64,000 nt of DNA from Ruminococcus sp. (GTDB lineage Bacteria; Bacillota; Clostridia; Oscillospirales; Ruminococcaceae): contig SVNK01000004.1 of the NCBI GenBank assembly GCA_015066935.1, positions 1 through 64,000 on the forward strand, read 5' to 3'. Under the pieces are notes generated by a model that made no database searches, was not told the origin of the DNA, and saw only the letters and a program-made list of their open reading frames with translations. Within the stretch, counting starts at the first letter, position 1, and each line of letters begins with the position of its first letter. Position numbers and translations under genes: made by a program. Below are positions 16,766 to 25,981 of the stretch, piece by piece.

Positions 16766-16790
16766 CAGTCTGTAAAAAAACGATTTACCA

Positions 16791-16876
16791 ATGCAATGTA
16801 TGCGGATGCCCAATGGGCATCCCTACAAATTGCGGTTTTACGTGTATGAATGTAGGGACGACCATTCGTCGTCCGC
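16791..16876. repeat. REPIN-like composite palindromic element, copy 1
   Basis: Two hairpins in inverted arrangement: GGATGCCCAATGGGCATCC followed by CTACA (to 16827), a 23-base spacer, then TGTAGGGACGACC...GTCGTCCGC (16851-16876). The reverse complement aligns along its whole length, spacer and flanks included, with 25058-25145. It lies between the two copies of the gatD terminator hairpin. Confidence 0.85.
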
Positions 16877-16901
16877 AAATAAATAATTCATAGAGAATCA
16901 C

Positions 16902-16926
16902 TGCACACGCCTTAATGGCATGTGCA
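16902..16926 (-). terminator. Proximal copy of the duplicated gatD terminator hairpin
   Basis: An exact 25-base copy of the hairpin at 16741-16765, starting nine bases after the gatD stop. No T-run follows on the minus strand, so it probably no longer terminates efficiently. Confidence 0.7.
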
Positions 16927-16934
16927 ATAACTTA

Positions 16935-17675
16935 TTATTTTCGTGTCAGCCTTTCAAGCATGACTTCACGGCATTTTTTCTCGAGTGTATCGTCAAGAGG
17001 TGCAGGCTTTTCTGTCGCTCCCGCCCTTTCAAGACAATACCCTATCATGTAATCCGAAATCTCGGGATTTTTCGCAAGACATGGACCATGCAGATATGTC
17101 GCAATGACATTCTTCTCAAAATACCCCTCAGCTGAACTTCCCGAACAGTTTCCGTTTCCAACTACAACTTCACCAAACGGAGTCCTGACATCATGAGTCT
17201 GACCGCCGTGATTTTCAAATCCGACAACATCAACAGGCTCTCCCGTAATCCTTGTGCGTATGACGATATTGCCGATACACCTCATTCTGCGGCTTTCGGG
17301 AGCAACCGTGTAATAGTCAAACAGACCAAGTCCCGGAATTTTATTTCCGTCGGCATCCTTGTAGTATTTGCCCATAAGCTGATAGCCTCCGCATATAAGG
17401 AACAGGAAAGTCCCCGACTTATAGGCGTTTACTATTCCGTCACGACATTTGAGAAGGTCGTCCGAGATATGCTGCTGTTCAAGGTCTGCACCTCCGCCGA
17501 TATAGATAAGGTCGTAGGAAGAAAAATCGGGCATTGCCGTTCCTGCCGAGTAGTGCTCGATCTCACAGCCGATTCCTCGCTTTTCACAGCGGTATTTCAG
17601 TATTTCCATGTTGCCGCCGTCGCCGTAGAGGTCAAGCATATCCGCATACATATGGAGAATTTTAATTGCTTTCAT
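16935..17675 (-). CDS. gatD: Lipid II isoglutaminyl synthase, glutamine amidotransferase subunit GatD
   Basis: A 246-residue CobB/CobQ-like class I amidotransferase. The nucleophile elbow LICGGYQLMG carries the catalytic Cys near residue 93, and HGPCLAKNPE carries the catalytic His. GatD supplies ammonia from glutamine to MurT, which amidates the alpha-carboxyl of D-Glu in lipid II to D-isoGln. ATG 17675 has GGAGG seven bases upstream and overlaps the end of murT by 14 bp, matching the usual two-gene unit. Confidence 0.93.
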   Translation of the reverse strand: MKAIKILHMYADMLDLYGDGGNMEILKYRCEKRGIGCEIEHYSAGTAMPDFSSYDLIYIGGGADLEQQHISDDLLKCRDGIVNAYKSGTFLFLICGGYQLMGKYYKDADGNKIPGLGLFDYYTVAPESRRMRCIGNIVIRTRITGEPVDVVGFENHGGQTHDVRTPFGEVVVGNGNCSGSSAEGYFEKNVIATYLHGPCLAKNPEISDYMIGYCLERAGATEKPAPLDDTLEKKCREVMLERLTRK

Positions 17676-19017
17676 CGGTTTGTCCTCCATTCTTTTCAAT
17701 GTAACGCTTCAACGCACTTCTTGTCGGCTGGACAGCTGTATAGTTTGCTATTACGAACTTTCGTCCCTCTGTTGAGGCAAGTTCCGCAACAGCTTCGTCA
17801 AGGTCGGGACGGACAACGATTTTTGCCGCATCATATCCCGAACACTTTATTCTTACCGCAATATCATAGGCTCTTGTACCTGAAGTCACCACTCTTGTGA
17901 CACGCTCGAAAATGCTGAAATTGATGTCCCATATCCACGAAACATCAAGACCGTCGGCTACGTTGTCGTTAAGGACGAAAAGAAGTTCCTTTTCGCCCTG
18001 CATTTCATTCATAACACGCAGGGTCATGTTTGCTCCTACGGGATTCTTGGCAAGATTAAGCGTCGTTTTTCTGTCACGGAGCATAAAATTCTCCATACGT
18101 CCGTTTTTAACGGTGTAATTCGAGATTACATCGTCAACGATTTTTCCGTCGATACCGTGAAGCTTTGCCGCAGCCGCAACTGCCGTCATATTGTAAACAT
18201 TGTAGATACTGTTGAGCTTAGGCGAGTATGTGTGACCGTCCACAGTAAACTCCGGCTTTTCAAGGTCGATATTCTCGGCAGTAACGTATGGCTGCCAGTC
18301 TCCGAATCCGCACTTTCCGCACAGAAACTTTCCTATATGACTGTACTGATAGTATTCATATTCAAGAGCCTCCCCGCAGAACGGACAGAATCTTCCCTCA
18401 GAAGCTTCAAAAATCTTTTCCGTTGCAAAAGCATAGAGCTTCGCATGAAAATATTTCACGTTCTTGTTTTCGGGATTCGCTCTGCCGAGACGAGCTGTAT
18501 TCGGGTCGTCACCATTCAGTATGAGGTTGCCGTCGAAGGTCTTGCAGAAACCGTCAATCTTACGGATAAGCGTCTCCATTTCACCGTTTCTGTCAAGCTG
18601 GTCACGGAAGAAATTCAGTACCACAAGGGTGTCGAGCTTCAGCTGTGAGTACACAACCGGAACGTGAGACTCGTCCGTTTCAAGAATAAGATAATCCGCC
18701 TTAACTCTGCCCGACATATCACAATGTCTGAGCAGCAGCGAACAGATTCCCGTATCAAGATTGTTTCCCTCACGGTTAATAATGATGTTTTTTCCGCTTT
18801 TTTCAAAAAGCTGTGCAATACAGTTGGTCACGGAAGTCTTGCCGTTTGTGCCCGTAACAGCGATTATCGGACAATCCACCTTGAAAATTCCGCAGCACTT
18901 ATGACGTGACAAATGCCACAACACAATTCCCGGAAGATTGCCTGCATTACGCTTGAACAGTCTCAGCAGCTTCACGATTATTTTTCCGATTAATATGAGT
19001 ATTCTTTTCAAATCCAT
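17662..19017 (-). CDS. murT: Lipid II isoglutaminyl synthase, Mur ligase-like subunit MurT
   Basis: About 451 residues. The Mur-ligase P-loop VTGTNGKTS is near residue 65, two CxxC pairs (CPFCGEALEY and CGKCGFG) form the MurT zinc ribbon, and the C-terminal part is the MurT/DUF1727 domain (HLSRHK near the start, LNLAKNPVGANM, then the MurT-GatD interface). It activates the D-Glu carboxyl of lipid II for amidation. The ATG at 19017 directly abuts GGAGG with no spacing. A TTG at 19011 has an ideal six-base gap and may be the true start, giving a protein two residues shorter. Confidence 0.92.
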   Translation of the reverse strand: MDLKRILILIGKIIVKLLRLFKRNAGNLPGIVLWHLSRHKCCGIFKVDCPIIAVTGTNGKTSVTNCIAQLFEKSGKNIIINREGNNLDTGICSLLLRHCDMSGRVKADYLILETDESHVPVVYSQLKLDTLVVLNFFRDQLDRNGEMETLIRKIDGFCKTFDGNLILNGDDPNTARLGRANPENKNVKYFHAKLYAFATEKIFEASEGRFCPFCGEALEYEYYQYSHIGKFLCGKCGFGDWQPYVTAENIDLEKPEFTVDGHTYSPKLNSIYNVYNMTAVAAAAKLHGIDGKIVDDVISNYTVKNGRMENFMLRDRKTTLNLAKNPVGANMTLRVMNEMQGEKELLFVLNDNVADGLDVSWIWDINFSIFERVTRVVTSGTRAYDIAVRIKCSGYDAAKIVVRPDLDEAVAELASTEGRKFVIANYTAVQPTRSALKRYIEKNGGQTDESN

Positions 19018-19056
19018 CCTCCGTAGTCTGTACGGAAACCGACTCAGAACGTCGGT

Positions 19057-19090
19057 ATACCGCACAGTCCCATGCGGAACCGTGCGGTAT
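19057..19090 (-). terminator. Hairpin after the helicase gene
   Basis: ATACCGCAC (19057-19065) pairs with GTGCGGTAT (19082-19090), just after the helicase stop on the minus strand. No T-run follows, so it could be a weak terminator or a transcript-end stabiliser. Confidence 0.5.
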
Positions 19091-19095
19091 TCTGT

Positions 19096-22000
19096 TTATT
19101 TTTCCGTATAATTTATTCTTCCGTCTTCTGTGAATTCAACAAATCCACGTTTTTTAGCCTCCCTGATACCGAGAGATACAGCAATTTCAATGGTCGGGGT
19201 GATGCGTGTGAAGCCGAACAGATGAGCTGTTTCACGAATCAGGTCGTCTCTCAACATGGCAAGCTGTCTTGACATGATAATCTTTATTCCGACTGCAATT
19301 TCTTCAGGCGGTATCTCGTCCATATCACGTCTGTTTTCATCATCACAGACACTCCTGCATTTATCGTATTCCGAAGGATTCTGCTCTTTAAGCCAGAGGA
19401 ATTCCGTCTCGCCTGCCGTTACGGAAACGCAGTCAGCATTTGCAAGCGCCTCATCAAAGCAAGACTTCATGGTTGTTCCGGGACGAGTGATTCCCCAGCA
19501 GGCAAATACCTTTTTAGCAAGCGCTGTTCTGCTTACTGGAGCCTCCGCCTTCATGACACTGTTTATGCATTTTGTGATTTTTGCTGTATTTTCGGTATTG
19601 AATGACTCGGAAGTCCCCGTCTCCTTCACCTTGAAAGGAACGTATTTGTCGCAATTGTCAGTTATTGCAGCGGGCTTTTCCTTCTCAAATACAAGCTCCT
19701 GCTTCGGCTTTGAAGGCTCATCCGATTCCTTCGGATTACGGTAGTTGTCAAGTGCTTTTTCTATTTCAGCCTTTACCTTGTCAAGGACTCTGTCCTTATT
19801 GTCAAGCCAGTCAAGAATATGCAGACTCATCACGCTCCAGCCAAGTCCCCTGAGTACCGACGGCTGAGAAAGATTACGGTCGTTTGCCGTACCGTTTTCG
19901 TAGTACGAAAGACTCTCGCAGCTTATACCGAGGATATAGCTGTCAGGCTTATCGGGATTGCAGACTGCCACGTCGATTTTATAGTCAGAGCAGCCGATGT
20001 TGCACTTTGATTCGTAGCCGAGCTTTCTCAGCTCCTCCGCAACCACATTCGCAAATCCGTTGTGCTGCTGAGAACTGCTTCCCCTTACTGCAAGAGCACT
20101 TCTGCCCTTTGCCGCAAATTCAAGGAAGCCCTTGAGTCCCTCAACACCGTCTGAACGTGTGCGTGAAAGGTCGATCATATCGGGAGTAATTACCGAGAAG
20201 ACTATCATTTTCTGCTTGGCACGTGAAATCGCTACATTGAGACGTCTCCAGCCTCCGTCCCTGTTAAGAGGACCGAAATTCATTGAAACCTTGCCTTCCT
20301 TATCGGGACCGTAGCCGATTGAGAACATTATAACGTCACGTTCATCACCCTGAACATTCTCAAGGTTCTTGATGAGAATCGGTTCATACTGTTCATTCGC
20401 CCACGTTTCAAGCTGAGGATTCTTTCTGAATGCGTCCATAAGCATATCGTCAACAAGATTCTGCTGAGGCATACTGAATGTAACTACACCAATGCTCTGC
20501 TTACGAAGCTCGGGGTCAGCAAGACGACGGGAAATCTCCTCGACAATCGCCTGTGCTTCCGCCTTATTCTGCTTGGTGGAACCTTTATCATAGTAGCCGT
20601 CAACGTGTACCCAGCTCACCTCTGATACCTGATCGTCAGGCGACGGGAATGTGAACAGCTTATTATCATAGTATTTTGCGTTGCTGTACGCAATGAGACT
20701 TTCGTGACGTGAACGATAATGCCAGAGCAGATGTTTCTGCGGCATTGAAAGTGCGAGACAGTCGTCAAGAACGCTTTCAAGGTCCTCCTTCTCGTAGTTT
20801 TCCTCGTCCACCTGATTTGAACTGAAGAAGCTTGTGGGAGGAAGCTGTTTCGGGTCTCCCACGACAATTACGTTCTCACCTCTTGCGATTGCTCCGACAG
20901 CCTCACAGGTAGGAAGCTGAGAAGCCTCGTCGAAAATTACAAGGTCGAATTTCGGGTATGCAGGGTCGATATACTGTGCCACGGAAATCGGACTCATGAG
21001 CATACAAGGACACATTCTGCGGAGAAGATTCGGAATACTGTCAAACAGTTTTCTTATCGACATCATCCTGCCGCCGCTTTTGATTGCCTTCTGGAGTATG
21101 CCTATCTCAGAGCTTCCCGCAGCTTCTCCCGTTGTCGGAATTTTAGCCGAAAGCTTGGCAACAAGCTCCTGCATTGTGAGGTTCGAGAAGCTGTCAAGAA
21201 CTTCGCCGAAGCGTCTTACAGTATCATCAAAAATAGTTCCGCTGAAACGTGAAAGAGCCTCCTCACGTGAAATCGTAGCGGTGATGATTGCTTTGCAGAG
21301 GTCACAGTCAAACGTGCGGACAAGGCTTTCCGTAGCCACTTCGCCGCTGAGATATGCATCGGATACATTGCCGATTCCGAATTCTTCAAGCTTCTTGCAT
21401 AGTGTAACTATGCCCGTCCACTCCTTGAGCGAGGGAAGTGCTCTGATAACAGCCTCAGCCTTATCCTGTCCGTATGCGGACCAGTCCGCACCGCTCAGAA
21501 TCTTTTCGGGAATAACGGCAAAATCATTTTCAAGTGAAGTTATTACGTCCGAAACAGCCTTCATATCGGCATTGATTTTCTCAGCACATGAACGATTCGT
21601 CTCTCTTGCCGACGGAGTTCCCCATTTATCAACAATTGCCTTTGCTATGGCGATTCTCTTTTCACTGTCAAACGAAGTCTGTGCAATTGCTTCGGCAGTT
21701 TTCTCCGAAAGTCTGCATGATTCCTCAATAAGCTTCCAATCAGACTCCTCACCGTTCCACAAAGAGCCGAAAATCTTCGTAGTATCGGGATTTGCGTCCT
21801 TTATGGTGCGGCTGAGCTCTCCGAGACGATTGAGCTTTTCATAATGTCCGACAATATTTCCCTTTGTTACCGTTCCCGAAGATTTAGCATGTGCGGCAAG
21901 TTCGTTTACAAGCTTCTTGCTCTTGAAGAATTTCGGCACAAACCACTTGCTCTGAGCCGTTTTCCAGTTTACAAGCGCACCGCTGCTGTCAAATGCAAGA

Positions 22001-24888
22001 ACCGAGCTTTCAAACTTTTCAAGCACTTCCGCCTTCAGAGCAGAAAGCTCCGCACCATCAGCAACAAGCTTGTCTGTGCGTTCCTTTTTAAGATTCCAGT
22101 CCGCACCGAGAACGTCTGACAGGATATAACCGTTTCCGTTTTCGGTCAGCAGTCCCGAAAGTTCACGGCACTGCTCGTAGGTCAGCCCATTAAGTCCGAA
22201 GAGTTCTCCCAATTTCGCAGAATTCTCCTCTGCTGATGGAAGAATCTTCAGCAGCTCGTTAAGCTTTGATTCAAATGCACCTCTTGTTTCGGGAGTACAA
22301 TAGTCGAGTCGGCACACGTTAAGCGGCGTTGTTTCGGCACCACCGAATTCTCTGCCTGCTGCGGCAAGACTCTCCAGAGTCTCTTTCCACATATCATAAG
22401 AATCATCGCTCATAGCGTCAAGCTGCTGTGTTGTAAAGCTGAGCTTTCCGCCGTATTCCTTATTCTGCTCGTAGCGGACTGCGGCATCATACAGTGAAAA
22501 TCCGAAATTACGCTCCTTATGAAGCTCGTCCATAACGGCGTTAAGTTCTTGTTTCATGGAATAGATTTTGTCTGCCTGAGCCTTATAATCCTCGGGATGC
22601 TTGATTCTGCCGACGTTCAGAGTCTCCTCAAGCTGGTCGAGAACGGCTCTTTTCTGTGATTTATTTGAATGAAGTTCAAGACAGAACGGTCCGAGTCCGA
22701 CCTTGTTCAGACGCTTTTCCACAACAGAAAGAGCTGCCATTTTCTCCGCTACGAAAAGGACGGATTTTCCGTGATAAAGAGCACTTGCAATCATGTTGGT
22801 GATTGTCTGGGATTTTCCGCTTCCGGGAGGTCCGTGAAGCACGAAGCTCTTCCCCTCCTTAGCCGCATAAACTGCCGCAAGCTGCGAAGAATCGGCACTC
22901 AGAGGAACTGCAAGCTCAGACGGGAGCACGTTTTTATCAAGGTCAAGAGGCGAAATATATATGTCGCCGTCACTCCACTCTGTTTTGCCTGAAATAAGAC
23001 TTGCTACAACCTTATTTTTTGCAAGTTCATCAGCACGGTTGCGGATGTCGTTCCACATGATGAAGCGTGTGAACGAGAATTGTCCGAGGAATGCATACTC
23101 CTCTATATCCCAGCGTGAACGAGCCATTATTGCTTTTCGCACTGTACTGAAAATAAGATTGAGGTCAGAACCGCTTTCGTCCTGCGGAATGGGGTCAAGT
23201 CCCGTGATATCAATACCGAAAAACTGACGGAGCATTTCAAGCAGGGTTATGTTGACCTGAATTTCCTCATCACGGATTTTTATGGTGTAGGCCTTTTCCT
23301 GAACCTTGCGGATAATGTCCACCGGAACAAGTACAAGCGGAGCATATCTTGCCTTCTCACTTTTATCTGTTTCGTACCATTTAAGGAAACCCAGAGCAAG
23401 ATATATCGTATTCGCACCGTTCTCCTCAAGACTGATTTTTGCCTGTCTGTGGAGCTTTTTCAGTACCTTTTCAAGCTCGGTCTCGCTCAGGAATGTACGA
23501 AGGCGGTGACTTTTGAACTCCGATTCCGAAATGGATGCTATAAGCTCACGGTCATTTTCGGTTTTATAGATTTTGCTGTCAGTCATTGTAAGGGTCATGT
23601 CATTCGGCATCGGCATGACCTTCATTTCCTCTCCTCGTGCCATTTCGTCCTCAAGTGAGGAGAGGTCGTTTATCATAAGCTGGACGCTCATTGAGCCTGC
23701 ACGGAAATTCAGAAGGCTGTTACGCAGACTGAGGTCAAGGAGCTTTCTCTCCCAGATAACCTGCTTTGTCACCTCACGAGGCTCTGCTGATAAAGCTATT
23801 TCCTCGCTTACTGCAATTTCTCCGGGAGCAGAAGTAATCTCACTTTCCTTACGTGTACCATAGTCCACAGCCTTGAAAACGCCGTTTTCCGTGATTCTGG
23901 AAGGCATGGGACGGATTCCGCTTGAACGTGTACGGCGTATATCAATTGCAAATGAAAACTTTTCAGCGTCATTGAGATGAGCAGCGGCATGTTCCTCCGC
24001 TGAATCGAACTCAACGTTTTTACCTGCTGTGAAGTCCGTACACTCAACAATGCTTATAGCGTCAACTCCGTGAGCAATACGCTTTTTGAGAGCTGTCATG
24101 TCAAATTGCAGACAGTCAGAGAAGGTCTCGTTCTCAAGCCAGCATCCGGCAAACGCATGACCCTCAACAACGATAAGAAGTGCATTGAGTCCTATCGCTT
24201 CAAGACACGAACAGTAAAGTACGGCAAGGTCAAGACACGTTCCCGATTTTCCGTCGAGAACAGCGTCAGGCATACGGATTCTCTGCGCCGATTCAAAGCT
24301 TGCAGGCGGCATTGTGTAGGCAATGTTCATCGACTGAAGTGCCGCATAAACCGCACCCATCTGCTGTTTCACGATGTTTATGTTCTTTGACTGGTAACCC
24401 GTGAATGAAGGGTCACCGCACCATTTCTGAAGATATGTACCCGCTGCCGAAACAACCTCTGCCACACGAGGATGATTCGGAGTTACAAATGCCGCAGCAG
24501 TTTCAGGCATAAAGCCTGTTCCGGTCCACTGGTCGTAGGCAAGAAGCTCTATGCTGCGTTCATCCGAAGCGATTACCTCGTCTCCGCAAACAGCCTCAAG
24601 AACCGCATTTCCCACCAGCTTTTCCGTAAGTCCGAAAAGATACTCGGAGTCAAGAATGATGTTCACGGGAGCTATCTGTACAGGACGGTCAGGTTCAAGA
24701 TCTGTCGGAGCCGATTCCCAGACCGACGCAAATTCGGGCTTGAAACTTATACGAAGTCTGACGTTTGTCAGCACTTTGTCGGTATTATTGGTCAGTACCA
24801 TATTCCTGAAAATGGGAACATAGTTCTGCTGAAGTGCAAAATTGATTCCGGCAGTCATACTGCCGCCAAAGCTGATGATATTATCCAT
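19096..24888 (-). CDS. Transglutaminase-like/DUF4011 helicase-endonuclease fusion
   Basis: A 1930-residue protein. In order: a beta-sandwich-like N-terminus (1-110); a transglutaminase-like domain with Cys in KSGTCLDLAVLYCSC (about 216) and His in VEGHAFAGCW (about 244); a DUF4011 segment with RKLLDLSLRNSLLNFR (about 385); superfamily 1 helicase Walker A GPPGSGKSQTITN (about 685) and Walker B IFDEASQLP (about 1317), with GDPKQLPP, QGDERDV and NVAISRAKQK after it; a Vsr/MTES_1575-like endonuclease domain (IDVAVCNP...YILGISCES, about 1640); and a DUF3320-type C-terminus. ATG 24888 follows AGGAG. Related helicases occur in defence islands, but this gene stands alone with its own promoter. A DNA repair or antiphage role is inference. 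Confidence 0.85.
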   Translation of the reverse strand: MDNIISFGGSMTAGINFALQQNYVPIFRNMVLTNNTDKVLTNVRLRISFKPEFASVWESAPTDLEPDRPVQIAPVNIILDSEYLFGLTEKLVGNAVLEAVCGDEVIASDERSIELLAYDQWTGTGFMPETAAAFVTPNHPRVAEVVSAAGTYLQKWCGDPSFTGYQSKNINIVKQQMGAVYAALQSMNIAYTMPPASFESAQRIRMPDAVLDGKSGTCLDLAVLYCSCLEAIGLNALLIVVEGHAFAGCWLENETFSDCLQFDMTALKKRIAHGVDAISIVECTDFTAGKNVEFDSAEEHAAAHLNDAEKFSFAIDIRRTRSSGIRPMPSRITENGVFKAVDYGTRKESEITSAPGEIAVSEEIALSAEPREVTKQVIWERKLLDLSLRNSLLNFRAGSMSVQLMINDLSSLEDEMARGEEMKVMPMPNDMTLTMTDSKIYKTENDRELIASISESEFKSHRLRTFLSETELEKVLKKLHRQAKISLEENGANTIYLALGFLKWYETDKSEKARYAPLVLVPVDIIRKVQEKAYTIKIRDEEIQVNITLLEMLRQFFGIDITGLDPIPQDESGSDLNLIFSTVRKAIMARSRWDIEEYAFLGQFSFTRFIMWNDIRNRADELAKNKVVASLISGKTEWSDGDIYISPLDLDKNVLPSELAVPLSADSSQLAAVYAAKEGKSFVLHGPPGSGKSQTITNMIASALYHGKSVLFVAEKMAALSVVEKRLNKVGLGPFCLELHSNKSQKRAVLDQLEETLNVGRIKHPEDYKAQADKIYSMKQELNAVMDELHKERNFGFSLYDAAVRYEQNKEYGGKLSFTTQQLDAMSDDSYDMWKETLESLAAAGREFGGAETTPLNVCRLDYCTPETRGAFESKLNELLKILPSAEENSAKLGELFGLNGLTYEQCRELSGLLTENGNGYILSDVLGADWNLKKERTDKLVADGAELSALKAEVLEKFESSVLAFDSSGALVNWKTAQSKWFVPKFFKSKKLVNELAAHAKSSGTVTKGNIVGHYEKLNRLGELSRTIKDANPDTTKIFGSLWNGEESDWKLIEESCRLSEKTAEAIAQTSFDSEKRIAIAKAIVDKWGTPSARETNRSCAEKINADMKAVSDVITSLENDFAVIPEKILSGADWSAYGQDKAEAVIRALPSLKEWTGIVTLCKKLEEFGIGNVSDAYLSGEVATESLVRTFDCDLCKAIITATISREEALSRFSGTIFDDTVRRFGEVLDSFSNLTMQELVAKLSAKIPTTGEAAGSSEIGILQKAIKSGGRMMSIRKLFDSIPNLLRRMCPCMLMSPISVAQYIDPAYPKFDLVIFDEASQLPTCEAVGAIARGENVIVVGDPKQLPPTSFFSSNQVDEENYEKEDLESVLDDCLALSMPQKHLLWHYRSRHESLIAYSNAKYYDNKLFTFPSPDDQVSEVSWVHVDGYYDKGSTKQNKAEAQAIVEEISRRLADPELRKQSIGVVTFSMPQQNLVDDMLMDAFRKNPQLETWANEQYEPILIKNLENVQGDERDVIMFSIGYGPDKEGKVSMNFGPLNRDGGWRRLNVAISRAKQKMIVFSVITPDMIDLSRTRSDGVEGLKGFLEFAAKGRSALAVRGSSSQQHNGFANVVAEELRKLGYESKCNIGCSDYKIDVAVCNPDKPDSYILGISCESLSYYENGTANDRNLSQPSVLRGLGWSVMSLHILDWLDNKDRVLDKVKAEIEKALDNYRNPKESDEPSKPKQELVFEKEKPAAITDNCDKYVPFKVKETGTSESFNTENTAKITKCINSVMKAEAPVSRTALAKKVFACWGITRPGTTMKSCFDEALANADCVSVTAGETEFLWLKEQNPSEYDKCRSVCDDENRRDMDEIPPEEIAVGIKIIMSRQLAMLRDDLIRETAHLFGFTRITPTIEIAVSLGIREAKKRGFVEFTEDGRINYTEK

Positions 24889-24932
24889 AACTACTCTCCT
24901 GTCTGCCGTTAGGCGCAGTTTCATACATACTT

Positions 24933-24961
24933 ATAATACCATATACAGAAAAATTTTACAA
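24933..24961 (-). promoter_or_regulatory. Promoter of the helicase-endonuclease gene
   Basis: Minus-strand TTGTAA (24956-24961) and TATTAT (24933-24938) have a 17-bp spacer, about 45 bp before the ATG. Confidence 0.6.
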
Positions 24962-24993
24962 TATTTTTTTGAAATTTATTGTTCTTTTCACAC

Positions 24994-25018
24994 AAAAAAA
25001 GACTGCATGATGCAGTCT
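24994..25018 (-). terminator. Terminator of the beta-helix protein gene
   Basis: AGACTGCA and TGCAGTCT form an 8-bp stem with a three-base loop, followed by seven T on the minus strand. Confidence 0.9.
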
Positions 25019-25057
25019 CTCAGGTTGTCGTTAAACCTCGTTTGAATCAAATCCCAA

Positions 25058-25145
25058 ACGGACGACCAATGGTCGTCCCTACAATTATAAACGCAAAACA
25101 GCCAATCTGTAGGGATGCCCATTGGGCATCCGCATATACATTACA
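25058..25145. repeat. REPIN-like composite palindromic element, copy 2
   Basis: CGGACGACC...GGTCGTCCCTACA (25059-25083) and TGTAGGGATGCCC...GGGCATCCGC (25108-25133) flank a 24-base spacer, with an ATACATTACA tail. It is the reverse-orientation homologue of 16791-16876. It lies in the 3' untranslated region between the beta-helix gene stop and its terminator. Confidence 0.85.
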
Positions 25146-25188
25146 CCAGTAAATTGTCTTTATCTACGTTCTCTTAATTAATAACAGA

Positions 25189-25854
25189 TTATCTCTTTGC
25201 GGCAATAACTCCGCCTGTCTTGTAGATGCTGTTTGCGGGAACAACTCCTCTGACACAGCTTGTCGGATAGATATTGCTGTTCTTTCCGATTACAGTTCCC
25301 GGATTGAGCACGCTGTTGCAGCCGACTTCAACACAGTCTCCAAGCATTGCACCGATTTTCTTGATGCCTGTTTCAAGCTGTTCATCGGCACTCTTGATCA
25401 CAACATTTGTCTTGTCGGACTTTACGTTTGACGTTATGGAACCTGCACCCATATGCGACTTGTATCCAAGGATACTGTCACCGACATAGTTGTAATGCGG
25501 AGTCTGCACGTTATCAAAAATAATGACATTTTTCAGTTCTACGGAATTTCCCACAACGCAGTTCTCTCCCACAAGTGCACTTCCACGGATGAACGCACAG
25601 TGACGCACCTCGGTATTTGCACCGATAATGCAAGGGGCTCCGAGATACGCCGAGGGGAAAATCTTTGCGGTCTTATGTACCCATACATTCTCCGAAGGAT
25701 TGTCATACTCATCGGGATCAAGACTGTTACCAAGCGAAACTATAAGGTCACTTATTCCCTTGAGAGCCTCCCACGGATATGTAAATCCTCTGAGATAATC
25801 GGCTGCAAGGGTATGTTCAAGACTGTATAAATCGGTAATTTTAACGTCATTCAT
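25189..25854 (-). CDS. Left-handed beta-helix protein, UDP-GlcNAc pyrophosphorylase-like
   Basis: A 221-residue protein made largely of hexapeptide-repeat turns (GANTEV, GENCVV, GNSVEL, GAMLGDCVEVG, GKNSNI), the fold of the GlmU acetyltransferase half and of many sugar acyltransferases. An 80-residue N-terminal region precedes it, and there is no nucleotidyltransferase domain, so this corresponds only to the C-terminal half of bifunctional enzymes. Clostridial homologues are often called UDP-N-acetylglucosamine pyrophosphorylase, but the reaction here is unproven. ATG 25854 follows AAGGAG at a slightly long spacing. Confidence 0.75.
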   Translation of the reverse strand: MNDVKITDLYSLEHTLAADYLRGFTYPWEALKGISDLIVSLGNSLDPDEYDNPSENVWVHKTAKIFPSAYLGAPCIIGANTEVRHCAFIRGSALVGENCVVGNSVELKNVIIFDNVQTPHYNYVGDSILGYKSHMGAGSITSNVKSDKTNVVIKSADEQLETGIKKIGAMLGDCVEVGCNSVLNPGTVIGKNSNIYPTSCVRGVVPANSIYKTGGVIAAKR

Positions 25855-25981
25855 TTTAGTTTTATTCTCCTTTTTACATAATATGTACAAACTTTTTTCA
25901 GCTTACTTTACTTTATGAACCTGTTGTGATAAAATATGTGTGTATGACCATACAGATTCTATCATAAACAGGAGACATAAA

